Source of the DNA: SYIM01 sp041182885
Lineage (GTDB): Bacteria > Pseudomonadota > Gammaproteobacteria > Burkholderiales > Burkholderiaceae_E
Direction: 5' to 3'
NCBI GenBank assembly: GCA_049423065.1
Contig: JBMSQB010000053.1
Span: forward strand, 1 to 31,537
Length of the DNA stretch: 31,537 bases
Part shown: positions 23,196 to 30,874 of the stretch, in pieces
Layout: the number at the start of each line of letters is the position of its first letter
How positions within the stretch are numbered: position 1 is the first letter of the stretch
Made by a program: the position numbers and the translations under genes
Notes under the pieces: generated by a model
Database searches by the model: none
What the model saw: the letters and a program-made list of their open reading frames with translations, nothing else
What the model was told of the DNA's origin: nothing

Positions 23196-24813
23196 AGCAC
23201 GCGAACCCTTCATATCCAGCAGCAGCGATCGCATCACATTTGTCGCGATAGACCGCCACGCCGCCCACATAGGGCATGAAGACACGGGGCTTGCCGGGAA
23301 TGTTCGCCCCAGTGTACCAAGAGCGTGCCTGCGGAAACAGCGTGGCATCGGCAAGCGTATTCACATGCTCGACCCAGCTCTGCTGGGCGCCCTCGGTGGC
23401 TTCGATACAGCTCAGGTTTTTGTGACGCATCCAGTTGATGCAGTCGCTGATCCAGTCGACATGCTGCTCAATGGATACGACCACATTGCTGAGCACCGAC
23501 GGGCTGCCGGGTCCGGTCACCATGAACAGATTGGGCAAGCCCGATACTGCGAGCCCCAGGTAGCTGGCGGGGCCACCCGACCAGCGCTCGCGCAGCGTGA
23601 TGCCGTCATCGGTTCGAATATCGATCGCAAGCAGCGCGCCCGTCATGGCGTCAAATCCGGTGGCAAACACCAGCGCATCCAGCGGGTAGTGCGAGGAGGC
23701 TGTTTGCACCCCTGCAGCGTCAATCGCCAAGATGGGTTCAGTGCGCGCATCGACCACCGTGACATGGGACTGCCCGAGCGCCTCGAAATAGCCGTTGTCC
23801 AGACAGATCCGCTTGGTTCCGATGGGGTGATTCCAGGGCAACACCTTGTCGGCGAGGGCCGGGTCGGCAATTTTTTCGCGAATCTTTCTTCGAACGAAGT
23901 CAGCGATCAGCTGATTCGATTCCGGGCGGATCATGGTGTCGTTGAACGTGCGTCCAAGTCCGGTGCCGCCCCGCTGCCAAGCCGCTTCGAGCAGCCGCTC
24001 GCGCTCTTCGGTGGGAACCTCGAGCGCACTGTGGGTGGGAACGGGAAAATAGGCCACCCCCGCTGACGTGCGCCTGGCCTTTTCACGAATGGCCCGGTAC
24101 TGCGCTCTGACCTTGGCCTGCTCCTCACCGGTAAGCGGGCGGTTGTGCGCGGGCAGACTGAAGTTGGGGGTACGCTGAAACACGATCAATCGGCGAGCCT
24201 CGCGCGCGAGCTCAGGGATCAGCTGGATGGCTGTGGACCCGGTGCCAATCACGCCAACGGTTTTGCCGGAAAAATCGACCGGTTCGTGGGGCCAGTCGCC
24301 CGAATGATAGGACGGCCCTGCGAAGGTGTCGCGTCCCGGGATATCGGGACGCCGGGCGACCGACAGGCATCCCGTCGCCATCACGACCCAACGCGCTTCA
24401 AGCGTATCGCCCCGGGAAGTGCTCACCCGCCAGATGCGCCGCTCGCGCTGAAAGACGGCCGAGGTGACACGGGTGGAAAAGCGGATATCGCGACGCAGAT
24501 CGAAGCGCTCGGCCACATGATGCAGATAGCGAAGAATGTCGGGCTGCGCGGCGAACCGCTCACGCCACACCCATTCCTGCTCCAGCTCGGGCGAAAACGA
24601 ATACGAATACTCGATGCTTTCAACGTCGCAGCGCGCACCGGGATAGCGGTTCCAGTACCAGGTACCGCCGACATCGTCGGCCGCCTCGATCACCTGGCAG
24701 CGCAGACCCGTCGCCCGCAGACGGTGGAGCAGGTAGAGGCCAGCGAAACCTGCGCCCACCACGATCACGTCGATCGCAGGCGACAGGGCCTCTGCTCGCT
24801 CTGAATCAGTCAT
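23191..24813 (-). CDS. Type I Baeyer-Villiger flavin monooxygenase
   Basis: A 540-residue FAD/NADPH enzyme that would insert an oxygen atom next to a ketone to make an ester or lactone. Motifs are the FAD Rossmann loop VVGAGFAGLY (20-27 region), GGTWYWNRYPGARCD (49-63), an exact Baeyer-Villiger fingerprint FAGPSYHSGDW (F164, G166, H170, W174), and the NADPH Rossmann loop VIGTGSTAIQ (188-197). ATFGFD-type conserved sequence appears as FATGFDAMTG. Length is that of cyclohexanone monooxygenase relatives. ATG 24813 overlaps the alcohol dehydrogenase stop by 8 bp; ATG 24873 is possible but adds 20 unrelated residues. An alcohol dehydrogenase directly upstream suggests an alcohol-ketone-ester sequence. 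Ketone identity is unknown. Confidence 0.9.
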   Translation of the reverse strand: MTDSERAEALSPAIDVIVVGAGFAGLYLLHRLRATGLRCQVIEAADDVGGTWYWNRYPGARCDVESIEYSYSFSPELEQEWVWRERFAAQPDILRYLHHVAERFDLRRDIRFSTRVTSAVFQRERRIWRVSTSRGDTLEARWVVMATGCLSVARRPDIPGRDTFAGPSYHSGDWPHEPVDFSGKTVGVIGTGSTAIQLIPELAREARRLIVFQRTPNFSLPAHNRPLTGEEQAKVRAQYRAIREKARRTSAGVAYFPVPTHSALEVPTEERERLLEAAWQRGGTGLGRTFNDTMIRPESNQLIADFVRRKIREKIADPALADKVLPWNHPIGTKRICLDNGYFEALGQSHVTVVDARTEPILAIDAAGVQTASSHYPLDALVFATGFDAMTGALLAIDIRTDDGITLRERWSGGPASYLGLAVSGLPNLFMVTGPGSPSVLSNVVVSIEQHVDWISDCINWMRHKNLSCIEATEGAQQSWVEHVNTLADATLFPQARSWYTGANIPGKPRVFMPYVGGVAVYRDKCDAIAAAGYEGFACS

Positions 24814-25870
24814 CGGGCGTGAGAACAATACGGCCACGGACCTGTCCCCGCGCGAGTTCGGCAAGCGCCTCATTGGCCTGCGAGCGCGGCCTCACCGATA
24901 CCGGAATGGGGCGGAGCTTGCCCTCACGCGCGAGCGCCACCACATCGCGCAGGTCCTGGGGGGTGCCGGTCGCTGTGCCGATGACTGATCGAGGCCGGAA
25001 GATGAACCCTGCGAGCGACAACTCAAGCTGCCCGCCACCCAGACCGACCAGCACGAGTCTTCCAGATTTGGCGAGGCATTCGACCCCCACGGTCGCCGTA
25101 TTGCCACTGTTGTGGAAATCGATCACAGCCTTCACGAGACCGCCGGTGGCTGCCAGGATCCGGGCTGTGACTTCGGCCGGCTCACCCGCGCCATCGACCG
25201 CCGCACGGGCGCCGACCTCAAGCGCGGCTGCGCGTTTATCAGGCGACAAATCCACCGACACAATATTGCGATGACCGAGCGCCTGCAGCATCGCGATCGC
25301 CTGCAGTCCCAGACCGCCGGCACCGATCAACACCACCGGATCATCGGGCGCGATCGGCTGGATTTTCTGGATCGCCGAGTACACCGTGATACCCGAGCAG
25401 GCGAGCGTGGCCGCGTAAGCCGGGTCAATCCCGTTGGCATCCACCAGATAACGGGGATGGGGCACCTTGACCTCGTCGCCATAGCCGCCATCCTGCATCA
25501 CGCCAATCGAGTTTGGCGTGTTGCAGAGATTGTCCTCGCCCCCCGAACACCGTTCGCAGTGCCCACAGCCCAGCCACGGATAGACGATGCGCAAATCGCC
25601 AACCGACACCCCGCGCGCATCAGGGCCCACCCGGACCACCCGTCCGACCACCTCATGCCCCATGGCACGCGGCAGCTTCACCCCACGGTCGGTCAGTCGG
25701 AGCGTTCGCCCACCGCCCAGATCGTAGGTGCCGTGCCAAAAGTGAAGATCCGAGTGGCAGATACCGGCATGGGTGACCCGAACCACCACCTCGGTTCCTG
25801 CTGGCTGCAGCGGCGTCTGCGCCATGCGCTGCAATGGCTTCTCGTTTTCAACCACCACCCATGCCGTCAT
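24806..25870 (-). CDS. Zinc-dependent medium-chain alcohol dehydrogenase
   Basis: A 354-residue MDR-family enzyme. The catalytic zinc site is visible as C38 (HAGICHSD) and H71/E72 (MGHEVVG). The structural zinc site is complete with C102, C105, C108 and C116 (CGHCERCSGGEDNLC). The NAD-binding loop is IGAGGLGLQ (182-190). It would oxidise an alcohol to a ketone or aldehyde, or run in reverse. ATG 25870 follows GGAGGG and begins at the normal family N-terminus; the frame extends upstream to 25972 but without family-like sequence. Its end overlaps the start of the Baeyer-Villiger gene, so the two are translationally coupled and likely sequential in a pathway. A 112-bp gap separates it from the sulfatase gene upstream. 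Confidence 0.9.
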   Translation of the reverse strand: MTAWVVVENEKPLQRMAQTPLQPAGTEVVVRVTHAGICHSDLHFWHGTYDLGGGRTLRLTDRGVKLPRAMGHEVVGRVVRVGPDARGVSVGDLRIVYPWLGCGHCERCSGGEDNLCNTPNSIGVMQDGGYGDEVKVPHPRYLVDANGIDPAYAATLACSGITVYSAIQKIQPIAPDDPVVLIGAGGLGLQAIAMLQALGHRNIVSVDLSPDKRAAALEVGARAAVDGAGEPAEVTARILAATGGLVKAVIDFHNSGNTATVGVECLAKSGRLVLVGLGGGQLELSLAGFIFRPRSVIGTATGTPQDLRDVVALAREGKLRPIPVSVRPRSQANEALAELARGQVRGRIVLTPDD

Positions 25871-25926
25871 GGTCTGCACCCTCCGCTTTGGGATTTCAGG
25901 GATGTATTGAACCCGAATGTAAGCCC

Positions 25927-25945
25927 AAAAGCGATTGGTTGCACC
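25927..25945 (-). promoter_or_regulatory. Copy 2 of the 19-nt motif, in the alcohol dehydrogenase leader
   Basis: On the plus strand the sequence is AAAAGCGATTGGTTGCACC, matching the copy at 23177-23195 at 15 of 19 positions. It lies in the non-coding gap between the sulfatase stop and the alcohol dehydrogenase start, with its CGATTGG core 62 bp from the start codon. It directly abuts the hairpin at 25945-25961. Confidence 0.25.
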
Positions 25946-25961
25946 CAGCGCGTTCCGCTGG
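25945..25961. terminator. Short hairpin after the sulfatase gene, possible attenuator
   Basis: CCAGCG (25945-25950) and CGCTGG (25956-25961) form a perfect 6-bp stem around the loop CGTTC. It lies about 21 bp beyond the sulfatase stop in the 112-bp gap before the alcohol dehydrogenase. On the minus strand a short T-rich run (CGCTTTTGGG) follows only after about ten bases, so termination would be partial at best. Confidence 0.3.
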
Positions 25962-25982
25962 TCAGTCGGCAATCTGTACCGA

Positions 25983-27557
25983 TCACCACTTCCCGATGAT
26001 CACTCCCGCGCGTGTGCTGCCGTCGGTGCGGTCGGCGACCACCTGATCGGTCATGGTCACGCGGCTGCGACGATCGGTGAGGCGGTCGATCAACAGGGAT
26101 TGCATGTCGGCCCGTACCGACTCCAGGCCCGGCGCCTGGCCCAGGTCGATCAGCTCATCGGGGTCTTCATGCAGGTCGAACAGCTGTGGCGCAAAGCCCT
26201 TGTAGTGCACGTACTTCCAGCGGTCGCTGCGAATCATCCAGGCCCGCGCGGCGCTGGGCGACACCCCGACCGTGAGCCGCGATCGATAGAACGCGTAATC
26301 GATCTCGCTAAACGCCCCCTCGCGCCAGGGGCTCGCGCCCTCGCCGCGCAGCCCCGCCACCAGCGACCGGCCTTCAAGGCGCTGACCCGGATCGTCGACA
26401 CCCATCCAGCTGAGGATGGTGGGAACGATATCGATGGCCTCGACCAGGCGGCGATCGACCGAACCGCGCGTGGCGTCAGCCGCCGGATCAGGGTCGCTGA
26501 TGATGAGCGGAATCCGGGCGCTTGCGTCATGGAACAGCTCTTTCTCGCCCAGCCAGTGATCGCCGAGATAGTCGCCATGGTCGCTGGTGAAGATGATCGC
26601 AGTGTCATCCAGCCGGCCCTGCGCCTCGAGCTCGCGCAACAAGCGCCCGAGGTGGTCATCAAGCTGGCGGATCAGCCCCATGTACGTTGGCACCGCCACC
26701 GCCCGCTTCGCATCATCGGAATAGGTTTTCGAGCACTCGATCTCCATGAAGGCGCGCACCACCGGATGCGCGTTTTCAAGCTCGGCGTTGCTTCGCACCG
26801 GGGGCGGCACGTCATCCGCGCCATACATCGAGTGGTAGGGTGCCGGCGCCATCAAGGGCCAGTGCGGCTTGATGTAGGACAGATGCAGCACCCAGGGCCG
26901 ATCACCGGTCTCGCGAATGAACTGCAGCGCGCGATCGGTCATGTAGGCGGTTTCGGAATGCGGTTCGGCCACCCGCGCGGGCAAATGCGCGTGCCGCAAT
27001 GACCAGCCCGACAACACGCTGCCGCCTTCGCCCAGCGCCGAGTTGGCATAGTCGTGCCAGGGGTTGTCGCCCGGATACCCGTGCTCGCGAAGAAACCGGT
27101 TGTAGCGCAGATCGGGGTTCGCCTTGAACGAGGGATGAACACCGTCGTCGCGTTCAAAAGGCTCGAAACCGCACTGCGAAAGATGCACGCCCAGATCAGT
27201 GCTGGGATCCACCCCCAGCCGCTTCAGGCCCTCCAGGTCGGGCACCATATGGGTCTTGCCCACCAGCGCCACGCGGGCGCCGGTGGGCTTCAGATAATCG
27301 CCCAGCGTGCGCTCATCGACCGGCAAGGGAACAAAGTTCCAGCTTGCGCCATGGCTGAAGGCGGTACGGCCGGTGTAGAACGACATGCGCGACGGGCCGC
27401 ACACCGGCGAGCTGCAATAGGCCCGATCGAACCGCACCCCGCGCGCGGCAATCCGGTCGATGTTGGGCGTGGCCACCGGCGACTTCCCGTAGCACGAGAG
27501 ATAGTCCCAGCGGAGCTGGTCGGCCATGATGAACAGCACATTGCGGATCTTGCGCAT
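25983..27557 (-). CDS. Sulfatase-family hydrolase, phosphonate monoester hydrolase-like
   Basis: A 524-residue alkaline-phosphatase-superfamily enzyme with the formylglycine motif C53-x-P55-x-R57 (VCGPSRMSFYTGR), which an FGE-type enzyme would convert to the catalytic aldehyde. Metal ligands are D13-Q14 (MADQLRWD) and D326-H327 (FTSDHGDYLGDH). The D-Q pair in place of D-D, the segment KPHWPLMAPAPYHSMYG and the ending RWKYVHY followed by LFDLHEDPDE resemble phosphonate monoester hydrolases and promiscuous arylsulfatases of Burkholderia and Rhizobium. There is no signal peptide, so it acts in the cytoplasm. It would split a sulfate ester, phosphonate monoester or phosphodiester; which one is open. 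It lies 15 bp downstream of the Bug receptor gene in the same direction. Confidence 0.87.
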   Translation of the reverse strand: MRKIRNVLFIMADQLRWDYLSCYGKSPVATPNIDRIAARGVRFDRAYCSSPVCGPSRMSFYTGRTAFSHGASWNFVPLPVDERTLGDYLKPTGARVALVGKTHMVPDLEGLKRLGVDPSTDLGVHLSQCGFEPFERDDGVHPSFKANPDLRYNRFLREHGYPGDNPWHDYANSALGEGGSVLSGWSLRHAHLPARVAEPHSETAYMTDRALQFIRETGDRPWVLHLSYIKPHWPLMAPAPYHSMYGADDVPPPVRSNAELENAHPVVRAFMEIECSKTYSDDAKRAVAVPTYMGLIRQLDDHLGRLLRELEAQGRLDDTAIIFTSDHGDYLGDHWLGEKELFHDASARIPLIISDPDPAADATRGSVDRRLVEAIDIVPTILSWMGVDDPGQRLEGRSLVAGLRGEGASPWREGAFSEIDYAFYRSRLTVGVSPSAARAWMIRSDRWKYVHYKGFAPQLFDLHEDPDELIDLGQAPGLESVRADMQSLLIDRLTDRRSRVTMTDQVVADRTDGSTRAGVIIGKW

Positions 27558-27572
27558 GTCGGGAGTCCCGCC

Positions 27573-28562
27573 CTATTCCATGGAAATGTTGGCAGCCTTC
27601 ACCACGCGCCCCCACGACTCCACCTCGGACGCCACCAGCTTCCCAAAGTCGGCCGCTGAAGCGGCTGCGGGCGTGGCGCCCAGCTTGGCCATTCCTTCGA
27701 TCGCCTCGGGGTTGGTCACCACGCGGCGCACCGCGGCATTGATCTTTTCAATGACCGCGGTGGGCGTACCCGCGCGAACCATGAAGCCTTGCCAGTCGCG
27801 CACGACAAAGTCCGGGAAACCGGCTTCGACCATGGTGGGTACATCCTTCAGCACGGGCAGGCGTCTATCACCCGTGACCGCAAGCGGCCGCAGGCGACCC
27901 GCAGCGATATGACCCACCACAGGCGGCGTGGCGGCAAACATGAACTCGACGCGCCCCGCAAGCAGATCACTGATGGCCTGCGGGAAGGCGTTGTAAGGCA
28001 CGTGGAGCGCGCGCGTGCCGGTCTGCAGAAGGAGGAGCTCGCCAGCCAGATGGGCCGGCGAAGTGACACCGCCCGACGCGAAATTGAGCTGACCCGGCTT
28101 CGATTTCAGCAGCGCCACCAGCTCCGCCGGCGTGTTGACCGGGGTGGAAGGCGGCACCACCAGCACGTTGTACGAGAACACCGTTTGCACGACTGGCAGA
28201 AAGTCGCGCCGCAGGTCGTAGGTGACCTGGCGATTGACCGACTGCGAGACCGTCATCGGCATGAAGAGGGTCATGAGCGTATAGCCATCGGCAGGCTGGC
28301 GAAGTACATCCGATGCACCGACGATCCCGGTGCCGCCCGGCTTGTTGTCGACCACAACCGGCTGCCCCAGTTCCTGGCCCAGGCGCGTGGCCACCTGCCG
28401 CGAGATGATGTCGATCGGCGTGCCCACAAAGGCCGGCACCACCAGTCGGATCGGCTTGTTGGGGTAGTCCTGAGCTACGGCCGGCATGGCGGCGGCGAGC
28501 GTCAGACCGATGAGGGATGCAGTGCGGCGCAGGCAAGCCGCGAGCGTTGAGGTCCGAATCAT
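27573..28562 (-). CDS. Bug-family (TctC) periplasmic solute receptor
   Basis: A 329-residue receptor of the tripartite tricarboxylate transporter family, which is greatly expanded in Burkholderiales. The signal peptide covers about residues 1-30 (ending PAVA before QDYPNKPIRLVVPA). Family segments include YPNKPIRLVVP, GQPVVVDNKPGGTGIVGASD, ADGYTLM, and LLAGRVEFMFA. ATG 28562 follows AGGAGA and gives a complete signal peptide; the longer open frame upstream has no receptor character. No TctA/TctB membrane genes are in the window, which is usual since most Bug genes are orphans. Ligands are typically carboxylates. Its place between the 3-hydroxybenzoate hydroxylase-like gene and the sulfatase suggests it captures an acid degraded by this operon. 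Confidence 0.92.
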   Translation of the reverse strand: MIRTSTLAACLRRTASLIGLTLAAAMPAVAQDYPNKPIRLVVPAFVGTPIDIISRQVATRLGQELGQPVVVDNKPGGTGIVGASDVLRQPADGYTLMTLFMPMTVSQSVNRQVTYDLRRDFLPVVQTVFSYNVLVVPPSTPVNTPAELVALLKSKPGQLNFASGGVTSPAHLAGELLLLQTGTRALHVPYNAFPQAISDLLAGRVEFMFAATPPVVGHIAAGRLRPLAVTGDRRLPVLKDVPTMVEAGFPDFVVRDWQGFMVRAGTPTAVIEKINAAVRRVVTNPEAIEGMAKLGATPAAASAADFGKLVASEVESWGRVVKAANISME

Positions 28563-28596
28563 TCTGTGTCTCCTGTCGTTGAAGTCGCTGTTCAGA

Positions 28597-29784
28597 TTAA
28601 TGCGCCTGGTAGATCCAGGCCATCGAATCGAAGGTTTGGTCTGCGGTGCGTGATTGCAAAAAGACCTTGCGAAGGTCGGCCGACGCGCCCTCTGCGTGAA
28701 ACACGTGACCGTACAGACGCGACGTAAGTTGCACCCGCGTGGTGCGTAAATAACGCTGCTGCTGATAGCCCAGAAACGCCTGCTCATAGGCGCCCGAGGC
28801 CTGCCTGACGTGATCAGCCAGGCATACCGCATCCTCCATCGCCATACACGCCCCCTGTGCCATGTACTGCAGCGTGGGGTGCGCCGCATCCCCCAACAGC
28901 GTGATGCGGCCGCGACTCCAGTTGCGAACCGGCTCGCGATCGCGCATCACATAGGTGCGCCACTCCGGCACCGAGGCGAGCATGTCGCGCAGCGGTTGCC
29001 AGGTGCAGGCAAAGTGTTCGAGCATGGGTTCGGGGTTGCCCGCAGCGTCCCAGCCCATATCAAGCCGATCACTGTGAAACACCACCGTGATGTTGTAGAA
29101 GCGGTTCTTCCGCATGGGCCAGAGCGTCATGTGAAGCCTGGGGCCCACCCACAACGCCATCGAATTGGCCTTCAGGTCAGCGGGAATCGTGTCGGCGGGA
29201 ACAATCGCCCGGTAACAGACATGCCCGGCCAGACGCGGCTCGCCGTCGCCCACCACTGCCTGCCGGATGACCGACCAGAGACCGTCGGCGCCCACCAGTG
29301 CGGCACCGGTCATGGCCTCGCCCGATGCGGTGTGGACGCGAACACGCCCGCCGTCGTCATCGAACGATGCGATTCGAGTGCCGGTGTTCAACCGAATGTA
29401 ATCGGGGCGGGCGCGGCACGCCTCGAGCAGGATGCCGTGCAGATCGGCGCGATGCATCAGGCCGTAGGGATAGCCAAAGCGCTTGACGAAGCCTTCACCC
29501 AAAGGCAGCGAGGTAATGGTGGAGCCGTCCAGCGCATCGATCACCGCCATGTCGCTTGGGAAAGTGGCGATGTCCGACACCGCTGCGGTCACGCCGAGTC
29601 GATCGAACACGCGGAAGGCGTTGGGCCCCACCTGCAAGCCGGCGCCGATCTCCCGAAAGGCATCCGCCTGCTCGAGCACGGTCACGGGCACGCCTTCGGC
29701 CGAAAGCGCGAGCGCCGTCGACAACCCGCCGATTCCTCCGCCCGCGACCAGCACCCGCGAGGCATCATCGTTCCTCACACTCAT
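28597..29784 (-). CDS. 3-hydroxybenzoate 6-hydroxylase-like FAD monooxygenase
   Basis: A 395-residue single-component flavoprotein hydroxylase. It has the FAD Rossmann loop VAGGGIGGLSTALAL, the second FAD motif LLGDAAHPTLQYMAQGACMA, and the DG motif ALVGADGLWSVIRQ. EIGAGLQVGPNAFRVFDRLG, HRADLHGILLEACRA and the ending MAWIY resemble 3-hydroxybenzoate 6-hydroxylases, which para-hydroxylate 3-hydroxybenzoate to gentisate. 6-Hydroxynicotinate 3-monooxygenase and salicylate hydroxylase are related alternatives but fit less well at these segments. ATG 29784 follows GAGG. It is the first gene of the long minus-strand run and is divergent from the LysR gene by 94 bp, so it is probably that regulator's main target. 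A gentisate dioxygenase-like gene lies at 14005-15039 in another operon. Confidence 0.8.
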   Translation of the reverse strand: MSVRNDDASRVLVAGGGIGGLSTALALSAEGVPVTVLEQADAFREIGAGLQVGPNAFRVFDRLGVTAAVSDIATFPSDMAVIDALDGSTITSLPLGEGFVKRFGYPYGLMHRADLHGILLEACRARPDYIRLNTGTRIASFDDDGGRVRVHTASGEAMTGAALVGADGLWSVIRQAVVGDGEPRLAGHVCYRAIVPADTIPADLKANSMALWVGPRLHMTLWPMRKNRFYNITVVFHSDRLDMGWDAAGNPEPMLEHFACTWQPLRDMLASVPEWRTYVMRDREPVRNWSRGRITLLGDAAHPTLQYMAQGACMAMEDAVCLADHVRQASGAYEQAFLGYQQQRYLRTTRVQLTSRLYGHVFHAEGASADLRKVFLQSRTADQTFDSMAWIYQAH

Positions 29785-29825
29785 TGGCCACCTCTATTCG
29801 TGGAATCGCCGTTCTACGCAATTGC

Positions 29826-29837
29826 CCGCCAGGGCGG
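29826..29837. promoter_or_regulatory. Inverted repeat in the hydroxylase/LysR divergent gap
   Basis: CCGCC (29826-29830), AG, GGCGG (29833-29837) is a perfect 5-bp inverted repeat near the middle of the 94-bp gap between the divergent hydroxylase and LysR genes. Flanking bases ATTGCC (29821) and GGTAAT (29842) add an imperfect outer symmetry. Auto-regulating LysR proteins usually bind in such a gap at a T-N11-A site; this is the only notable dyad there, but the match to that rule is loose. Confidence 0.3.
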
Positions 29838-29878
29838 AAGAGGTAATATCGTTATGACCCATGTTGTCGGAGCATGGC

Positions 29879-30802
29879 ATGCAAGACGATCCCATTACCC
29901 TGCGTCAACTGCAGGCGCTGCTGGCCATCTCGGATTCAGGCAGCATCGGCGCAGCCGCGCGAAAGCTCGGCGTGACGCAACCCGTGCTGTCCAGAATCAT
30001 CGCGCAGCTCGAGCGATCGGCGGGCGTGTCGCTGGTGAGCCGCGGCGCCCGCGGAACGGTGCTGACACCATCGGGCCTGTCGCTGGTCTCACGCGCGCGC
30101 ACCATCGCGGCCGAGCTCAAGCGCTGCGAGGAAGATCTGCAATGGATGCGCGGTCAGACAGGCGGGCTCATTTCAATTGCCGCCTCGCCAGTGCCCATGA
30201 TGCTGGTGATCCCAGTTGCCATCCGGCAACTGCATCAGACGCTGCCCGACGCCGAAGTGCTGGTGAGCGAGGTGGTCTATCCGCAGTTGCAGGATGCCTT
30301 CCGCAACCAGCGGATCGACTTTGCCGTGGGCCCGGTGCCGCCCGGCGGCCTGGGACATGATTTTCGCGTCGAGCCCCTGTTCGAGGTGGAGGGCGTGATC
30401 GCCGTGGCGCGGAATCATCCGAAAGCCAGCGCGCGGTCTCTGGCCGCGCTGCGCGCCGAGCCCTGGATCATCATGGGCCCTGTACAGGGTCCGGGCGCGG
30501 TGGTGGCACAGCTCTTTGAGAGCTACGGCATCGAGCCTCCGCTCTGCAAGGTCACGCTCGACACCGTATGGTCGGCCATCGAGATGATCAGCCGCACCGG
30601 GTTCGTTGGCTGGGTTCCCAAGCCGATCGCCGAATCCGCACTTGAACGGATCCGGATCGTGAAAGTCCGCGAGGCGCTGCCGCCGCTCAAGATCGGCCTG
30701 ATCACCCGCGTCGATACGCAACTCACCACTGCCGCCAGAGCACTCATCTCGGCCGTGCGCGCGCGCTCGAGGCAGCTTCAGCACTCGGGCGGAGCCGGAT
30801 AG
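29879..30802 (+). CDS. LysR-family transcriptional regulator
   Basis: A 307-residue regulator. Residues about 6-65 are a winged helix-turn-helix (ITLRQLQALLAISDSGSIGA, then AARKLGVTQPVLSRIIAQLE). The rest is the two-lobed effector domain, with family features such as RIDFAVGPVPPG and GFVGWVPKPIAE. LysR proteins of aromatic catabolism usually sense a pathway intermediate and activate a divergent operon. Divergence from the 3-hydroxybenzoate 6-hydroxylase-like gene fits this. ATG 29879 is chosen over ATG 29861, because CGGAG lies 7 nt upstream of it and the regular N-terminus starts there. The effector is not known. It could also act on the alpha/beta hydrolase gene that follows 72 bp downstream in the same direction. 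Confidence 0.9.
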   Translation: MQDDPITLRQLQALLAISDSGSIGAAARKLGVTQPVLSRIIAQLERSAGVSLVSRGARGTVLTPSGLSLVSRARTIAAELKRCEEDLQWMRGQTGGLISIAASPVPMMLVIPVAIRQLHQTLPDAEVLVSEVVYPQLQDAFRNQRIDFAVGPVPPGGLGHDFRVEPLFEVEGVIAVARNHPKASARSLAALRAEPWIIMGPVQGPGAVVAQLFESYGIEPPLCKVTLDTVWSAIEMISRTGFVGWVPKPIAESALERIRIVKVREALPPLKIGLITRVDTQLTTAARALISAVRARSRQLQHSGGAG

Positions 30803-30874
30803 CATCCATCTGCGCCCAGTCAGGCGGCGTGATGTATGGTTTCGTGCAAATCCACCCAACCCCACATGTGCCCC

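Noticed and set aside
21885..23279. Plus-strand open frame opposite dctP
   Set aside because: Antisense shadow: dctP on the other strand has a strong ribosome-binding site, an export signal and family motifs.
28597..29784. Calling the flavoprotein 6-hydroxynicotinate 3-monooxygenase (NicC) because of the NicX-like gene
   Set aside because: Its conserved segments and C-terminus fit 3-hydroxybenzoate 6-hydroxylases better; NicC remains a weaker alternative.
28810..30360. 516-codon plus-strand open frame spanning the hydroxylase antisense, the divergent gap and part of the LysR gene
   Set aside because: It crosses two real genes and their shared promoter region in a different frame, with no protein-like features.
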